Source: Mycobacterium lehmannii (lineage in GTDB: Bacteria > Actinomycetota > Actinomycetes > Mycobacteriales > Mycobacteriaceae). From it: DNA of 64,000 bases. This document shows positions 27,870 to 36,209 of this stretch, one piece after another (the first letter of the stretch is position 1; every line of letters starts with the position of its first letter). Location of the stretch: contig NZ_NKCN01000013.1 in assembly GCF_002245535.1 (NCBI RefSeq), positions 62,001 to 126,000 on the forward strand, given 5' to 3'. The notes beneath the pieces were generated by a model that was not told the origin of the DNA, did no database searches, and saw only the letters and a list, made by a program, of their open reading frames with translations. The translations under genes were made by a program, and so were the position numbers.

Positions 27870-28942
27870 GCATGCCGGGTAAGCCGACACTGCGCACACC
27901 GCTGACCGAGCTCATCGGTATCGAGCATCCGGTGGTCCAGACCGGCATGGGCTGGGTCGCGGGTGCGCGGCTGGTCTCGGCGACGTCGAACGCCGGCGGC
28001 CTGGGAATCCTGGCGTCGGCGACCATGACGCTCGAGGAACTGCAGGCGGCGGTCACCAAGGTCAAGAGCACCACGGACAAGCCCTTCGGCATCAACATCC
28101 GCGCCGACGCGGGAGACGCCGGAGAACGCATCGACCTGTTGATCCGCGAGGGGGTCAAGGTCGCCTCATTCGCCCTGGCGCCCAAACCGGATCTGATCGC
28201 CAAGCTCAAAGACGCCGGCGTCGTGGTGATTCCGTCGGTCGGCCTGGCCAAGCACGCCAAGAAGGTGGCGGGCTGGGGCGCCGACGCGGTGATCGTGCAG
28301 GGCGGTGAGGGCGGCGGCCACACGGGGCCGATCGCAACGACATTGTTGTTGCCGTCGGTGCTCGACGCTGTCGAGATCCCGGTCATTGCGGCCGGTGGCT
28401 TCTTCGACGGCCGCGGGCTGGCGGCGGCGCTGTCCTACGGCGCGGCCGGAGTCGCGATGGGCACCCGATTCCTGCTGACGTCGGACTCCACGGTGCCGGA
28501 TGCGGTCAAGCGCCGCTACCTCGAATCGGGCTTGGACGGCACCGTCGTATCGACCCGTGTCGACGGGATGCCGCACCGCGTGCTGCGCACCGGCTTGGTC
28601 GAGAAGCTGGAGAGCGGATCGCGACTTCGGGGTTTCTCCGCGGCCGTCCGAAACGCGCAGAAGTTCAAGAAGATGTCGGGCATGACGTGGCGGTCGATGA
28701 TCCGCGACGGCCTGGAGATGCGGCACGGCAAGGAGTTGACCTGGTCGCAGGTGGTGATGGCCGCTAACACCCCGATGTTGCTCAAAGCCGGTCTGGTCGA
28801 GGGCAATACGGACGCAGGGGTGCTGGCATCCGGTCAGGTCGCGGGCATTCTGGATGACCTGCCGTCGTGCGCCGAGCTGATCGAGACCATCGTGGCCGAC
28901 GCGGTCAAGCACCTGCAGCAGGCCAGCGGCTATATCGAGTGA
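27866..28942 (+). CDS. ipdC: Flavin-dependent oxidoreductase IpdC (nitronate monooxygenase-like)
   Basis: A 358-residue TIM-barrel FMN protein related to 2-nitropropane dioxygenase/enoyl reductases. It acts on a hydroxylated indane-CoA intermediate in C/D-ring degradation. Features: HPVVQTGMGWVAGARLVSATSNAGGLG (N-terminal FMN site), the phosphate loop VQGGEGGGHTGP, and VIAAGGFFDGRGLAAALSYGAAGVAMGTRFL. The GTG start overlaps the ipdB stop. M. tuberculosis has the ferredoxin gene fdxB next, but here a SatD-like gene follows. Confidence 0.9.
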   Translation: MSMPGKPTLRTPLTELIGIEHPVVQTGMGWVAGARLVSATSNAGGLGILASATMTLEELQAAVTKVKSTTDKPFGINIRADAGDAGERIDLLIREGVKVASFALAPKPDLIAKLKDAGVVVIPSVGLAKHAKKVAGWGADAVIVQGGEGGGHTGPIATTLLLPSVLDAVEIPVIAAGGFFDGRGLAAALSYGAAGVAMGTRFLLTSDSTVPDAVKRRYLESGLDGTVVSTRVDGMPHRVLRTGLVEKLESGSRLRGFSAAVRNAQKFKKMSGMTWRSMIRDGLEMRHGKELTWSQVVMAANTPMLLKAGLVEGNTDAGVLASGQVAGILDDLPSCAELIETIVADAVKHLQQASGYIE

Positions 28943-28973
28943 AGGATATCACTTAATTCTGTAGTAGTGAAGC

Positions 28974-28979
28974 TATAAT
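28974..28979 (+). promoter_or_regulatory. -10 element of a leaderless SatD-family transcript
   Basis: A perfect TATAAT lies in an AT-rich 43-base gap. The satD GTG starts seven bases after its last T, where transcription should begin, so the mRNA is probably leaderless. There is no Shine-Dalgarno. I see no clear -35. Confidence 0.6.
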
Positions 28980-28985
28980 CTTCAT

Positions 28986-29639
28986 GTGGCAACACTGAAG
29001 CGATCCCCTTCATCGAGTCCGCGCGCCACGCTGATCGGCGATGTGATCGGCTCACGCCACGTGGCCGATCGCGCCGCCACGCATCGCGCACTCAACAAAG
29101 CGCTCGCCGACGCCGGCGGCGACGCCATCGACGCACCCGCATTCACGGTCGGTGACGAGTTCCAGGGCAGCTATCGGACGGTCGGCGCGGCGATCGAAGC
29201 GGCGTTCGTCATTGGTCTGGCCGTCGCGCCCGACATCGATGTCCGCTTCGGTATCGGCTGGGGTTCCGTGACGATCTTGGATTCCGAGTCCGGCATCCAG
29301 GACGGGCCGGGGTGGTGGGCCGCCCGCGAAGCGATCGAGTGGACCGCCTCCGCACAACGCCAACCGGGACTGGCCTCGGTGCGCACGTCGTTTCGGGCCG
29401 AAGGCGAGAGCCGCCGCGACCTCGACGCGATCAACGCCGCGCTGCTGTGTCGGGACCATCTGATTGGATCGCTCGATGACCGCTCATTGAGGATTGTGAA
29501 GGGACTGTTGACCGGCAAGACCAAAAAGGACATCGCGGCGGACGAGGGCATCAGCGCGTCGGCGGTGTCCCAACGCGCGGGCCGCGACGGGTTGGACCTC
29601 ATCCTGCTCGTGGCGCAGTATCTGCGGAACGTGCCATGA
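28986..29639 (+). CDS. SatD-family protein with C-terminal HTH
   Basis: 217 residues. The N-terminal part (ATLIGDVIGSRHVADRAATHRALNKAL, then FTVGDEFQGSY and DVRFGIGWGSV) matches SatD family, whose fold resembles nucleotide cyclase-like domains. The C-terminus (about 165-215) contains a LuxR-like helix-turn-helix, LTGKTKKDIAADEGISASAVSQRAGRDG. It may be a DNA-binding sensor protein. In streptococci SatD belongs to an acid-tolerance operon; no function is established here. ATGA overlap couples it to the following membrane protein. Confidence 0.75.
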   Translation: MATLKRSPSSSPRATLIGDVIGSRHVADRAATHRALNKALADAGGDAIDAPAFTVGDEFQGSYRTVGAAIEAAFVIGLAVAPDIDVRFGIGWGSVTILDSESGIQDGPGWWAAREAIEWTASAQRQPGLASVRTSFRAEGESRRDLDAINAALLCRDHLIGSLDDRSLRIVKGLLTGKTKKDIAADEGISASAVSQRAGRDGLDLILLVAQYLRNVP

Positions 29640-30361
29640 GCGCGGCCGCGGTGCTGCTGATCGCGGTCGGTATCGCCGATGTCCTTCGGCGGCTCGTCGA
29701 TCGTGTCTGGCTGTCCGCCGCGGCGGCACCCCTTGTCGTGACCGGTTGCGCAGCGGTGGCCGGGTTGTGGCGGTGGGGCGACATCGTGCTGCTCGTCGTG
29801 GCGGCGGTAGCCGCGGTCGGCTGGGTGGTGCTGAGTGCGCGAGCCGAACGCACCGGCCGCCGACAGATCGCGCCGCTGGTCGTCTTCGGCGGTGCGCTCG
29901 GGGTGCTGATCCTGCTCTCGGGCCTCAGCTCGGAGGTCGCAGGTGTGGCGGCACGGTGGCCGGCATGGGTCGGCATCGCGGTGTCCCCCGACCGGCTCTT
30001 GATGATCGTCGGCGTGATGCTCATGCAACTGGTGACCGGGAATCAGTTGGTGCGCTTGGTGCTTGGCTCCGTCGGTGCGGTCAAACCGGTGGGCGAGCCG
30101 CAGGCCTCGGACCGGTTGAAGGGCGGGCGGCTCCTCGGTCCGATGGAGCGGATGCTTATCCTCGGGCTGGGCCTGGCAGGCCAGCTCGCCGCGGCCACGG
30201 CCGTCGTCGCCGCCAAGAGCATCATCCGGTTCCCGGAGATCAACGCCCAGAAGGCGCGGGAAAACGGAGGAATCGGAATCGACGAAGTGACCGAGTACTT
30301 TCTTGTCGGAAGCTTCGCCAGCTGGATCGTCGCACTCGGCGGACTGGCTCTCGCGCACTGA
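29636..30361 (+). CDS. Membrane partner of SatD (DUF3307-like C-terminus)
   Basis: 241 residues with about six predicted transmembrane helices (for example AAAVLLIAVGIADVL and IVLLVVAAVAAVGWVVLSA). The C-terminal part GGRLLGPMERMLILGLGLAGQLAAATAVVAAKSIIRF...EYFLVGSFASWI resembles the end of DUF3307 proteins, which are commonly paired with SatD genes. It overlaps satD-like by four bases, so the two are translated together and likely form a membrane-linked sensor pair. The function is unknown. Confidence 0.7.
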   Translation: MSAAAVLLIAVGIADVLRRLVDRVWLSAAAAPLVVTGCAAVAGLWRWGDIVLLVVAAVAAVGWVVLSARAERTGRRQIAPLVVFGGALGVLILLSGLSSEVAGVAARWPAWVGIAVSPDRLLMIVGVMLMQLVTGNQLVRLVLGSVGAVKPVGEPQASDRLKGGRLLGPMERMLILGLGLAGQLAAATAVVAAKSIIRFPEINAQKARENGGIGIDEVTEYFLVGSFASWIVALGGLALAH

Positions 30362-30405
30362 ACGGTAAGCCTTTCCATTCGCCCGTAATCCGGCCCCAGG
30401 TTTCC

Positions 30406-30411
30406 TACACT
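30406..30411 (+). promoter_or_regulatory. Candidate -10 of the alcohol dehydrogenase gene
   Basis: TACACT fits TANNNT and lies 7 bases before the ATG, with no Shine-Dalgarno between. A leaderless or nearly leaderless transcript is likely. The -35 region is not distinct. Confidence 0.5.
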
Positions 30412-30418
30412 CGCGCCC

Positions 30419-31534
30419 ATGAAGACCAACGCCGCCGTTCTGTGGGGACTCAACGAGCCGTGGAGCATCGAGGAGATCGACCTCGATGGCCCAAAGGAGG
30501 GCGAGGTCCTCATCTCGTTCGAGGCCACCGGCCTGTGCCACTCGGACCACCACGCCGTCACGGGTGACTTCGCCGGAGTGCCGCTGCCGATCATCGGCGG
30601 ACACGAGGGGGCGGGCATCGTCGTCGAACTCGGACCGGGCGTGCGCGGCCTCGAAGTCGGCGACCACGTCGTCACGTCCTTCCTGCCCGCGTGCGGACGC
30701 TGCCGCTGGTGCGCAAGCGGGCATCAGAACCTGTGCGACCTCGGCGCTCTGATCCTGGTCGGTTTGCAGGCCGACGGCACATACCGGCGGAAGGTCCGCG
30801 GTCAGGACGTCGGGGTCTTGTCGGGCATCGGCAGCTTCTCGCAGTTCGGCACGCTGTCGGAGGCATCGGTCGTCAAGATCGACGACGATCTGCCACTGGC
30901 CCGTGCCTGCCTGCTGGGCTGCGGGGTGATGACGGGATGGGGTTCAGCCGTCAACACCGCCGACGTCACACCCGGAGATACAGTCGTGATCATCGGGTGC
31001 GGCGGCATCGGCAGCGGCGCGATTCAAGGTGCGCGGCTGGCCGGCGCGGAGCACATCGTGGTCGTCGACCTCGTAGAGAGCAAGCGGGAGAAGGCTTTCG
31101 AGTTCGGGGCCACCCACTTCGTGACCTCCATGCCCGAGGCCATGGAACTGGTCGGCGAACTCACCCGCGGCGTGATGGCTGACTCCGCGCTGTTGACCAT
31201 GGGCGTGCTCGAAGGGCGGATGATCGACGAGGCGCTCAACATCATCCGCAAGGGCGGTGCGGTCGTGATGACGGCGATCGCGTCGATGGCCGACGTCACG
31301 CCGACGCTGTCGATGGCGATGATGACGCTGTTCCAGAAGCGCCTGCTGGGCAGCCTCTACGGCGAGGCCAACCCGCGCGCCGACATCCCGCGGCTCCTCA
31401 ACCTCTACCGCGACGGCAAGCTTCTGCTCGACGAAACCGTCACTGCCGAATACAAACTCAACGACATCAACGAGGGTTACGACGACATGCTGGCGGGGCG
31501 CAACATCCGCGGCGTGATCATCCACGACCACTGA
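30419..31534 (+). CDS. Zinc-dependent alcohol dehydrogenase, NDMA-dependent type
   Basis: A 371-residue MDR-family enzyme. The catalytic zinc cysteine is residue 40 in GLCHSDHH, followed by GGHEGAGIV. Structural zinc cysteines are in CGRCRWCASGHQNLC. The dinucleotide motif is GCGGIGSGAIQGARLAGA. Overall it resembles the mycobacterial AdhD group, whose tightly bound nicotinamide needs an external acceptor (mycofactocin-linked in actinobacteria). No mycofactocin genes are in the window. The alcohol substrate is unknown. It sits between the SatD pair and a membrane protein. Confidence 0.82.
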   Translation: MKTNAAVLWGLNEPWSIEEIDLDGPKEGEVLISFEATGLCHSDHHAVTGDFAGVPLPIIGGHEGAGIVVELGPGVRGLEVGDHVVTSFLPACGRCRWCASGHQNLCDLGALILVGLQADGTYRRKVRGQDVGVLSGIGSFSQFGTLSEASVVKIDDDLPLARACLLGCGVMTGWGSAVNTADVTPGDTVVIIGCGGIGSGAIQGARLAGAEHIVVVDLVESKREKAFEFGATHFVTSMPEAMELVGELTRGVMADSALLTMGVLEGRMIDEALNIIRKGGAVVMTAIASMADVTPTLSMAMMTLFQKRLLGSLYGEANPRADIPRLLNLYRDGKLLLDETVTAEYKLNDINEGYDDMLAGRNIRGVIIHDH

Positions 31535-31552
31535 CGTGATGCCGGAGGCATA

Positions 31553-32440
31553 GTGCGCTGGCTGTCGCATGTGCGGTCGGTGCTGAGCACCGAGATTCAC
31601 GCCGTCCGCAATCGCAAGCTGGACCTCAATCCCGCCGATCTCACGCGATTCACGGTTCCGTTGGTCTTCGGTTTGGCGGGTGCGGTGGCGTTCGGCGCCG
31701 TGCCGCTGATTGTCATTCGCAGCAGCGTCAGCACTGATGACGTGCTGGTCCCGCTGTTGGGATCGCTGGCCCTGACGGCTGTGGGCACCGCTGTGATGAC
31801 GTGGTTGATCGCCATCGTGGTGTCCGGTCTCGTTCTGGTGATCGTGTATCGAACCGCGCCGGCTACGGCGTCGCGGTTGGTGATTCGTACCGTCGTCGAC
31901 TCGTTCGACCGCGTCAGCGATACGGCCGCGCGCCTGGCAACACTCGCCCTGGTGGCCGGCCTCGTCGCCCTGGCGATCGGGCTGCCGACGCGGCCCGACG
32001 ACGAGCTGGCGCATCCCGTGGTCAACGACCTGCTCACCGCGCAGATCGGAGTGCTCCTGGCTGCGCTCGGCATTGCCTACCTTGCCGAGACCGTGCGCTG
32101 CGCCGCCGAACTGGTCGACAGGCAGTCGCTGTTGCTGGCATGGCCGTGGTCGCTTGGGATCTCTTGTGTCAGCTGGATTATCGCGACCAGCGTCGGGCCG
32201 TTCCAGACCTCGCGCATGCTGGCGGTCCTGCTCAACGAGTGGCTTCCGGCCACCGTGAACGGGACTCCGCGAACGGAAGTGATCGCCGACCTCCTTCCGG
32301 CCGGTGCGAACTGGTGGGCGGCCTTCGCACTGTTGCCTGTGATCGCCGTGGTGTGGGCGCTCGGAGCGCACCGCCATGACGGGTTCGCGACGATGCGAGA
32401 GCTCGTAGAGGGCGACAGTGCGGGGCCGCGGGAGGCCTAG
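31553..32440 (+). CDS. Polytopic membrane protein, function unknown
   Basis: 295 residues with about six hydrophobic segments, such as VPLVFGLAGAVAFGAVPLIVI, ALTAVGTAVMTWLIAIVVSGLVLVIVY, LATLALVAGLVALAIGL, IGVLLAALGIAYLAETV and WWAAFALLPVIAVVWALG. GGAGG lies about six bases before the GTG start. No motif is recognised. It follows the dehydrogenase by 18 bases and may be co-transcribed. Its stop overlaps the convergent fadA6 stop by three bases. Confidence 0.65.
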   Translation: MRWLSHVRSVLSTEIHAVRNRKLDLNPADLTRFTVPLVFGLAGAVAFGAVPLIVIRSSVSTDDVLVPLLGSLALTAVGTAVMTWLIAIVVSGLVLVIVYRTAPATASRLVIRTVVDSFDRVSDTAARLATLALVAGLVALAIGLPTRPDDELAHPVVNDLLTAQIGVLLAALGIAYLAETVRCAAELVDRQSLLLAWPWSLGISCVSWIIATSVGPFQTSRMLAVLLNEWLPATVNGTPRTEVIADLLPAGANWWAAFALLPVIAVVWALGAHRHDGFATMRELVEGDSAGPREA

Positions 32441-33594
32441 AGGCGCTCGATGATCGTGACGTTGGCGGTGCCGCCGCCTTCGCACATCGTCTGTAGGCCG
32501 TAGCGACCGCCGGTGCGCTCCAACGTGTTCAGCATCGTCGCAAACAACTTCGCACCCGTCGCACCCAGCGGATGACCGAGCGCGATCGCGCCGCCGCTGG
32601 GGTTGACCTTCGCCGGGTCTGCGCCGGTCTCCTTGAGCCACGCCATCACAACCGGCGCGAAGGCTTCGTTGATCTCGACGGTGTCGATGTCCTCGATCGA
32701 CAGGCCCGTCTTCTTCAACGCGTACTCCGTTGCCGGAATCGGCCCGGTCAACATGAACACCGGGTCGGCGCCGCGGGCGCTGATGTGGTGGATGCGGGCG
32801 CGGGGCTTGAGTCCGTGGTCCTTGACGGCCTGCTCGGAGGCCAGCAGCACCGCACTGGCGCCGTCGGAGATCTGGCTGGCCATCGCGGCGGTCAGCCGGC
32901 CGCCGTCGACCAAGGTCTTGAGGCCGGCCATCTTCTCCAGCGAGGTGTCACGGGGGCCCTCGTCGGTGACGAACCCGTCGACCGGAATGATCTCGTTCTC
33001 GAAGTGACCGGAGCGGATCGCCTCTTGTGCCCGTTCGTGGCTCGTCAGCGAGTACTGCTCCATCGCCTCGCGCGAAATGTCCCACTTCTCCGCGATCAGC
33101 TCGGCGCCGCGGAACTGTGAGATCTCCTGATCGCCGTAGCGGTGCAGCCAGCTCTTGGATTCGTTCGTGGGCGAGGTGAAGCCGAACTGCTCGGCGACGG
33201 TCATCGCCGACGAGATCGGGATCTGGCTCATGTTCTGCATGCCGCCGGCGACGATGAGGTCGGCTGTTCCGGACATGATCGCTTGTGCGCCAAAGGAAAC
33301 AGCCTGCTGGCTGGACCCGCACTGGCGGTCGACGGTGACGCCCGGCACCTCTTCCGGGTAGCCGGCCGCCAGCCACGAGAGGCGAGCGATGTTGCCGGCC
33401 TGCGGACCGATCGCATCGACGCAACCGGCGATGACATCGTCGACCGCGCCGGGATCCACGTCGACGCGGTCGAACAGGCCACGCCATGCGGCAGCGCCCA
33501 GATCCACGGGATGCACACCGGCCAGCGATCCGTTGCGCTTGCCGACTGCGGTGCGAACCGCGTCGATGACGTAAGCCTGCGATGTTGGAGTCAT
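32437..33594 (-). CDS. fadA6: Thiolase FadA6
   Basis: 385 residues from the ATG at 33594 (MTPTSQAYVIDAVRTAVGKRNGSL). The frame runs on to 33774 through kstR2 but without conservation. It is a degradative thiolase with DRQCGSSQQAVSF (nucleophile), [19 protein letters not shown] (His loop) and TMCEGGGTANVTII (second Cys). In the C/D-ring pathway FadA6 cleaves the late beta-keto acyl-CoA after ring opening. It lies seven bases after kstR2 in the same operon. Confidence 0.92.
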   Translation of the reverse strand: MTPTSQAYVIDAVRTAVGKRNGSLAGVHPVDLGAAAWRGLFDRVDVDPGAVDDVIAGCVDAIGPQAGNIARLSWLAAGYPEEVPGVTVDRQCGSSQQAVSFGAQAIMSGTADLIVAGGMQNMSQIPISSAMTVAEQFGFTSPTNESKSWLHRYGDQEISQFRGAELIAEKWDISREAMEQYSLTSHERAQEAIRSGHFENEIIPVDGFVTDEGPRDTSLEKMAGLKTLVDGGRLTAAMASQISDGASAVLLASEQAVKDHGLKPRARIHHISARGADPVFMLTGPIPATEYALKKTGLSIEDIDTVEINEAFAPVVMAWLKETGADPAKVNPSGGAIALGHPLGATGAKLFATMLNTLERTGGRYGLQTMCEGGGTANVTIIERL

Positions 33595-33601
33595 GGTTTC
33601 C

Positions 33602-34219
33602 TCATTTTTTCGTGATGCCACCAAGAACGATAGCGAGATACTGACGGCCGACCTCTTCGGCCGTGAGCGGTCCGCCCGGCTGATACCAGCGGACTGAAAC
33701 CCAGGTGGTGTCGCGGATGAACCGGTACACCAGATCAACGTCGATGTCGGGCCGGAAGTAGCCCTCTTCGACACCCTGGTTGAGCAGGTCCAGCCACATC
33801 TTGCGTTGCTCTTTGTTGCGCTGCTCCACGTAGGAGAACCGCTCCTGCCCGGACAGCCGCTTGGCTTCGTCCTGATAGATGACGACCTGCGCGTGCCGGT
33901 GCTCGATCGCCTCGAACGAGGTCATGAACAGACCCTTGAGGCGCTCCAGCGGGTTGGGTTCGGTGTCGACGATCTCCTGGTAACGCGTGAACAACCAGTC
34001 GAGGAAGCCCCGCAGGACTTCGTCGACCATTTCTTCCTTCGATGAGAAGTGGTGATACAGGCTGCCTGAGAGGATGCCCGCGGAGTCGGCGATATCGCGC
34101 ACCGTCGTCGCGCGCAGGCCTCGCTCGGCGAACATCGTCGCGGCGAGCTCGAGTAGCTCGGCGCGGCGCGTCGGCGGCTGGCTCACCGGCTGCTTCTGTG
34201 GCACCTGATCCACCGACAC
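33602..34219 (-). CDS. kstR2: TetR-family repressor KstR2
   Basis: 205 residues with an N-terminal HTH (RAELLELAATMFAERGLRATTVRDIADSAGILSGSLYHHFSSKEEM), the rest a helical ligand-binding domain. KstR2 represses the ring C/D genes and is released by HIP-CoA, the FadD3 product. The GTG start lies ten bases from a perfect KstR2 box, so it is autoregulated. It is co-transcribed with fadA6 and divergent from the type VII secretion-type module. Confidence 0.94.
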   Translation of the reverse strand: MSVDQVPQKQPVSQPPTRRAELLELAATMFAERGLRATTVRDIADSAGILSGSLYHHFSSKEEMVDEVLRGFLDWLFTRYQEIVDTEPNPLERLKGLFMTSFEAIEHRHAQVVIYQDEAKRLSGQERFSYVEQRNKEQRKMWLDLLNQGVEEGYFRPDIDVDLVYRFIRDTTWVSVRWYQPGGPLTAEEVGRQYLAIVLGGITKK

Positions 34220-34228
34220 AGGATATCA

Positions 34229-34242
34229 ACCAAGCGCTTGCT
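34229..34242. promoter_or_regulatory. KstR2 operator at kstR2-fadA6
   Basis: ACCAAGCGCTTGCT fits ANCAAGNNCTTGNT. The site lies 10 bases upstream of the kstR2 start and about 105 bases from the divergent -10 element, so it should act mainly on kstR2-fadA6. Confidence 0.9.
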
Positions 34243-34346
34243 TGCCTACTTGCGTCCCGGTTGGCGAGCCGGTTTTGTACTTACGAGCGGTGACCGACGT
34301 GCGTTCTGGAGCGAAATCCGCGCACAGAGCAACCTCGGAATCCCCT

Positions 34347-34352
34347 TAGAGT
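34347..34352 (+). promoter_or_regulatory. Candidate -10 of the DUF2563 gene
   Basis: TAGAGT fits TANNNT, with six bases between it and the ATG at 34359 and no Shine-Dalgarno. A leaderless start is likely. Confidence 0.5.
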
Positions 34353-34358
34353 TGAGCC

Positions 34359-34670
34359 ATGTTCGTCGATACCGACCTGCTTCGGATGGGAGCCGGCTTC
34401 GCGAAGAGCGCCGGTGAGATCGTGAAACGTGGCGCGGACGAGTTCACCGCCACAGCACTGCCTTCCGGAATCTTCGGCGACTTCGACAGCGCGAATGATT
34501 TCCACAGCGCATTGGGCCGCGCGCACGAGGCACATGCGACGACGATGCGCCTGCACCATTCCGACCTCGAGGGCTTCGCCGCAAAGGCGACCGACGGCGC
34601 CACGCTGTTCGACGAACGCGATCGGGTCGGGGCGGCCGCGGTGCGCGCGGCGGGCGAGCCGATTGCCTGA
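34359..34670 (+). CDS. DUF2563-family small protein, type VII secretion-associated
   Basis: A 103-residue, wholly helical protein: FVDTDLLRMGAGFAKSAGEIVKRGADEF, then GIFGDFDSANDFHSALGRAHEAHATTMRLHH, as in DUF2563 members of mycobacteria. The size and helix-turn-helix outline are WXG100-like, though no WXG is present. It lies six bases before a larger helical protein with a T7SS-type N-terminus and probably serves as its partner or co-secreted helper. There is no signal peptide or YxxxD/E tail that I can see. Confidence 0.75.
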   Translation: MFVDTDLLRMGAGFAKSAGEIVKRGADEFTATALPSGIFGDFDSANDFHSALGRAHEAHATTMRLHHSDLEGFAAKATDGATLFDERDRVGAAAVRAAGEPIA

Positions 34671-34676
34671 GCCGGC

Positions 34677-36209
34677 GTGACGGTTGACCTCAAGCACCTC
34701 GATGTCGGGCTGCTCACCGGCTCCGCCGGGGGAGATCCGTGGCAGGTCAACCGCACTATGCAGAGCGGGTCTCCGGGCCAGATCAGCGAGCTCGCGACGG
34801 CGTTTTACAACGCCGCAGCGTGCACCACCGAAACGAGCAATGAATTCGCCGTAGCCCAGCAGCGTTTCGCTGCGGCATGGGATCGGCAGGACGGTGGCGG
34901 CCACCCGATCAACGACTCGGCGGAGGTGAAGCGCGCCACCGAGTCGCTGAAACTCAACGACGAGCAGATCCGCCGGATCGCCGTAGACCTGCAGAACGTG
35001 TCGGCGTCACTGGCCGAAGCGCAGCGCAGCGGTGACGTTGTGGTCTCGAACCTCGACGCATCACTGAAGTGGATCGACAATCTGATCGAGCATGAACTCG
35101 CCGTCGCGGCGGCTAACGGTGAAAAGGCCGATGTCGAGGGTCTTGGGCAGGCGGCTGTCGACCGGACCCGCGAAGCACTGGAATCGGTTCAGGCGGTGCG
35201 CGATGGTTACTCCGAGCAGCTGACCAAGTCCCGTCACGAGATGGCTGCCGAGGGCTACTCCCCGGAAGCAATGCAACACGTTGAAGGTGAACAAAACTCG
35301 CTGGCAGATCAGGAGGCCAAAGCCGAAGCAGGTCAGTACGGCAGCGGTCAACGCGAGCGCGACGAGGCGTTGGTGAACTCTCTTGGCGAATCGACGCCGG
35401 AGGAGCAGGCCGCCGCGGCACGGTTACGAGATTTCGGCATCATCAACGACCCGACAGCCAGCTTGGAACAAGTGCGCTACGCGGGCCAGCGGCTCGACGA
35501 TTACCACACCTCGATCACTCAGGGCCCGCTGCCGACCGATCCGGTTCTCGGCGGTGACGCCCGGTCCCGGGCGCGCACACGACTGGAGATGCAGGCGATG
35601 CTCGAGCGGGGACTGGTGGGGGAGCCGCCGATGTCACCGGATCGGGCCACGGCGATGATCAACCGAACTGAGGTGCTGACAAGGGAATTGGTCGTCGCAC
35701 GCGTACAGGAACAGCTGACTCGGGCCGGTATGTCACCCGAAGGCGCCGCGGCCGCTACTGACAGCATGGCGCAGGGCGTCGTGCCGAAGGAGTTGGTGGA
35801 GGCGGCGTCCGCTGCGAACAAGCCGATCGCGGCTGGAGCGAAAGCGTTCGACTACTTCGCCGATTCTCTACCTCTGAAAGACCATCCGGTGCAAGGTATG
35901 CCGGGGTTCTCGGCGAGCGACGTAGATGTGCTCAAGAAGGTTGGAGGCAACCTTGGGGTAGCCGGGAACCTCGTCGACTTCGGTGTCGGAATGTACGAAT
36001 GGCGACACGGCGCTCCGCTCGGCGAGGTTGCCGCCAAGACCGGCGGCGGCATGGTCGGCGCCTCGGGAATGGCCGCCATCGGCGCGTGGCTCGGGGCCCC
36101 GGCCGGCCCGGTCGGAGTCTTCGCGGGCGCGTTCATCCTCGGCTCCATCGGCTCTCTCGCCGGAGAGCAAATCGGCAAGGGTATCTATCAGAAGGTGGCT
36201 GGGAACTGA
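34677..36209 (+). CDS. Putative type VII secretion substrate with glycine-zipper C-terminus
   Basis: 510 residues from a GTG. The N-terminal 130 or so residues (TVDLKHLDVGLLTGSAGGDP, ITQSGSPG-like QSGSPGQISELA, and W68-x4-G in AAWDRQDGGG) match the putative T7SS signal domain found on large mycobacterial exported proteins. A Glu/Gln-rich helical middle (130-300) may be coiled coil. The final 55 residues (456-510) form a glycine-zipper hydrophobic hairpin, GGGMVGASGMAAIGAWLGAP then GVFAGAFILGSIGSLAGEQIG, as in membrane-inserting proteins. It overlaps the following six-helix protein by one base. A pore-forming effector is my inference; no enzymatic domain is seen. Confidence 0.72.
   Translation: MTVDLKHLDVGLLTGSAGGDPWQVNRTMQSGSPGQISELATAFYNAAACTTETSNEFAVAQQRFAAAWDRQDGGGHPINDSAEVKRATESLKLNDEQIRRIAVDLQNVSASLAEAQRSGDVVVSNLDASLKWIDNLIEHELAVAAANGEKADVEGLGQAAVDRTREALESVQAVRDGYSEQLTKSRHEMAAEGYSPEAMQHVEGEQNSLADQEAKAEAGQYGSGQRERDEALVNSLGESTPEEQAAAARLRDFGIINDPTASLEQVRYAGQRLDDYHTSITQGPLPTDPVLGGDARSRARTRLEMQAMLERGLVGEPPMSPDRATAMINRTEVLTRELVVARVQEQLTRAGMSPEGAAAATDSMAQGVVPKELVEAASAANKPIAAGAKAFDYFADSLPLKDHPVQGMPGFSASDVDVLKKVGGNLGVAGNLVDFGVGMYEWRHGAPLGEVAAKTGGGMVGASGMAAIGAWLGAPAGPVGVFAGAFILGSIGSLAGEQIGKGIYQKVAGN

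Noticed and set aside
29171..30724. A 517-residue minus-strand frame across the SatD pair
   Set aside because: The plus strand has SatD-like, coupled membrane and dehydrogenase motifs; the reverse frame is low-complexity Arg/Pro/Asp.
30944..32641. A 565-residue minus-strand frame
   Set aside because: It covers the alcohol dehydrogenase and membrane gene in reverse; its composition (Arg/His/Asp-rich) is typical of a GC shadow.
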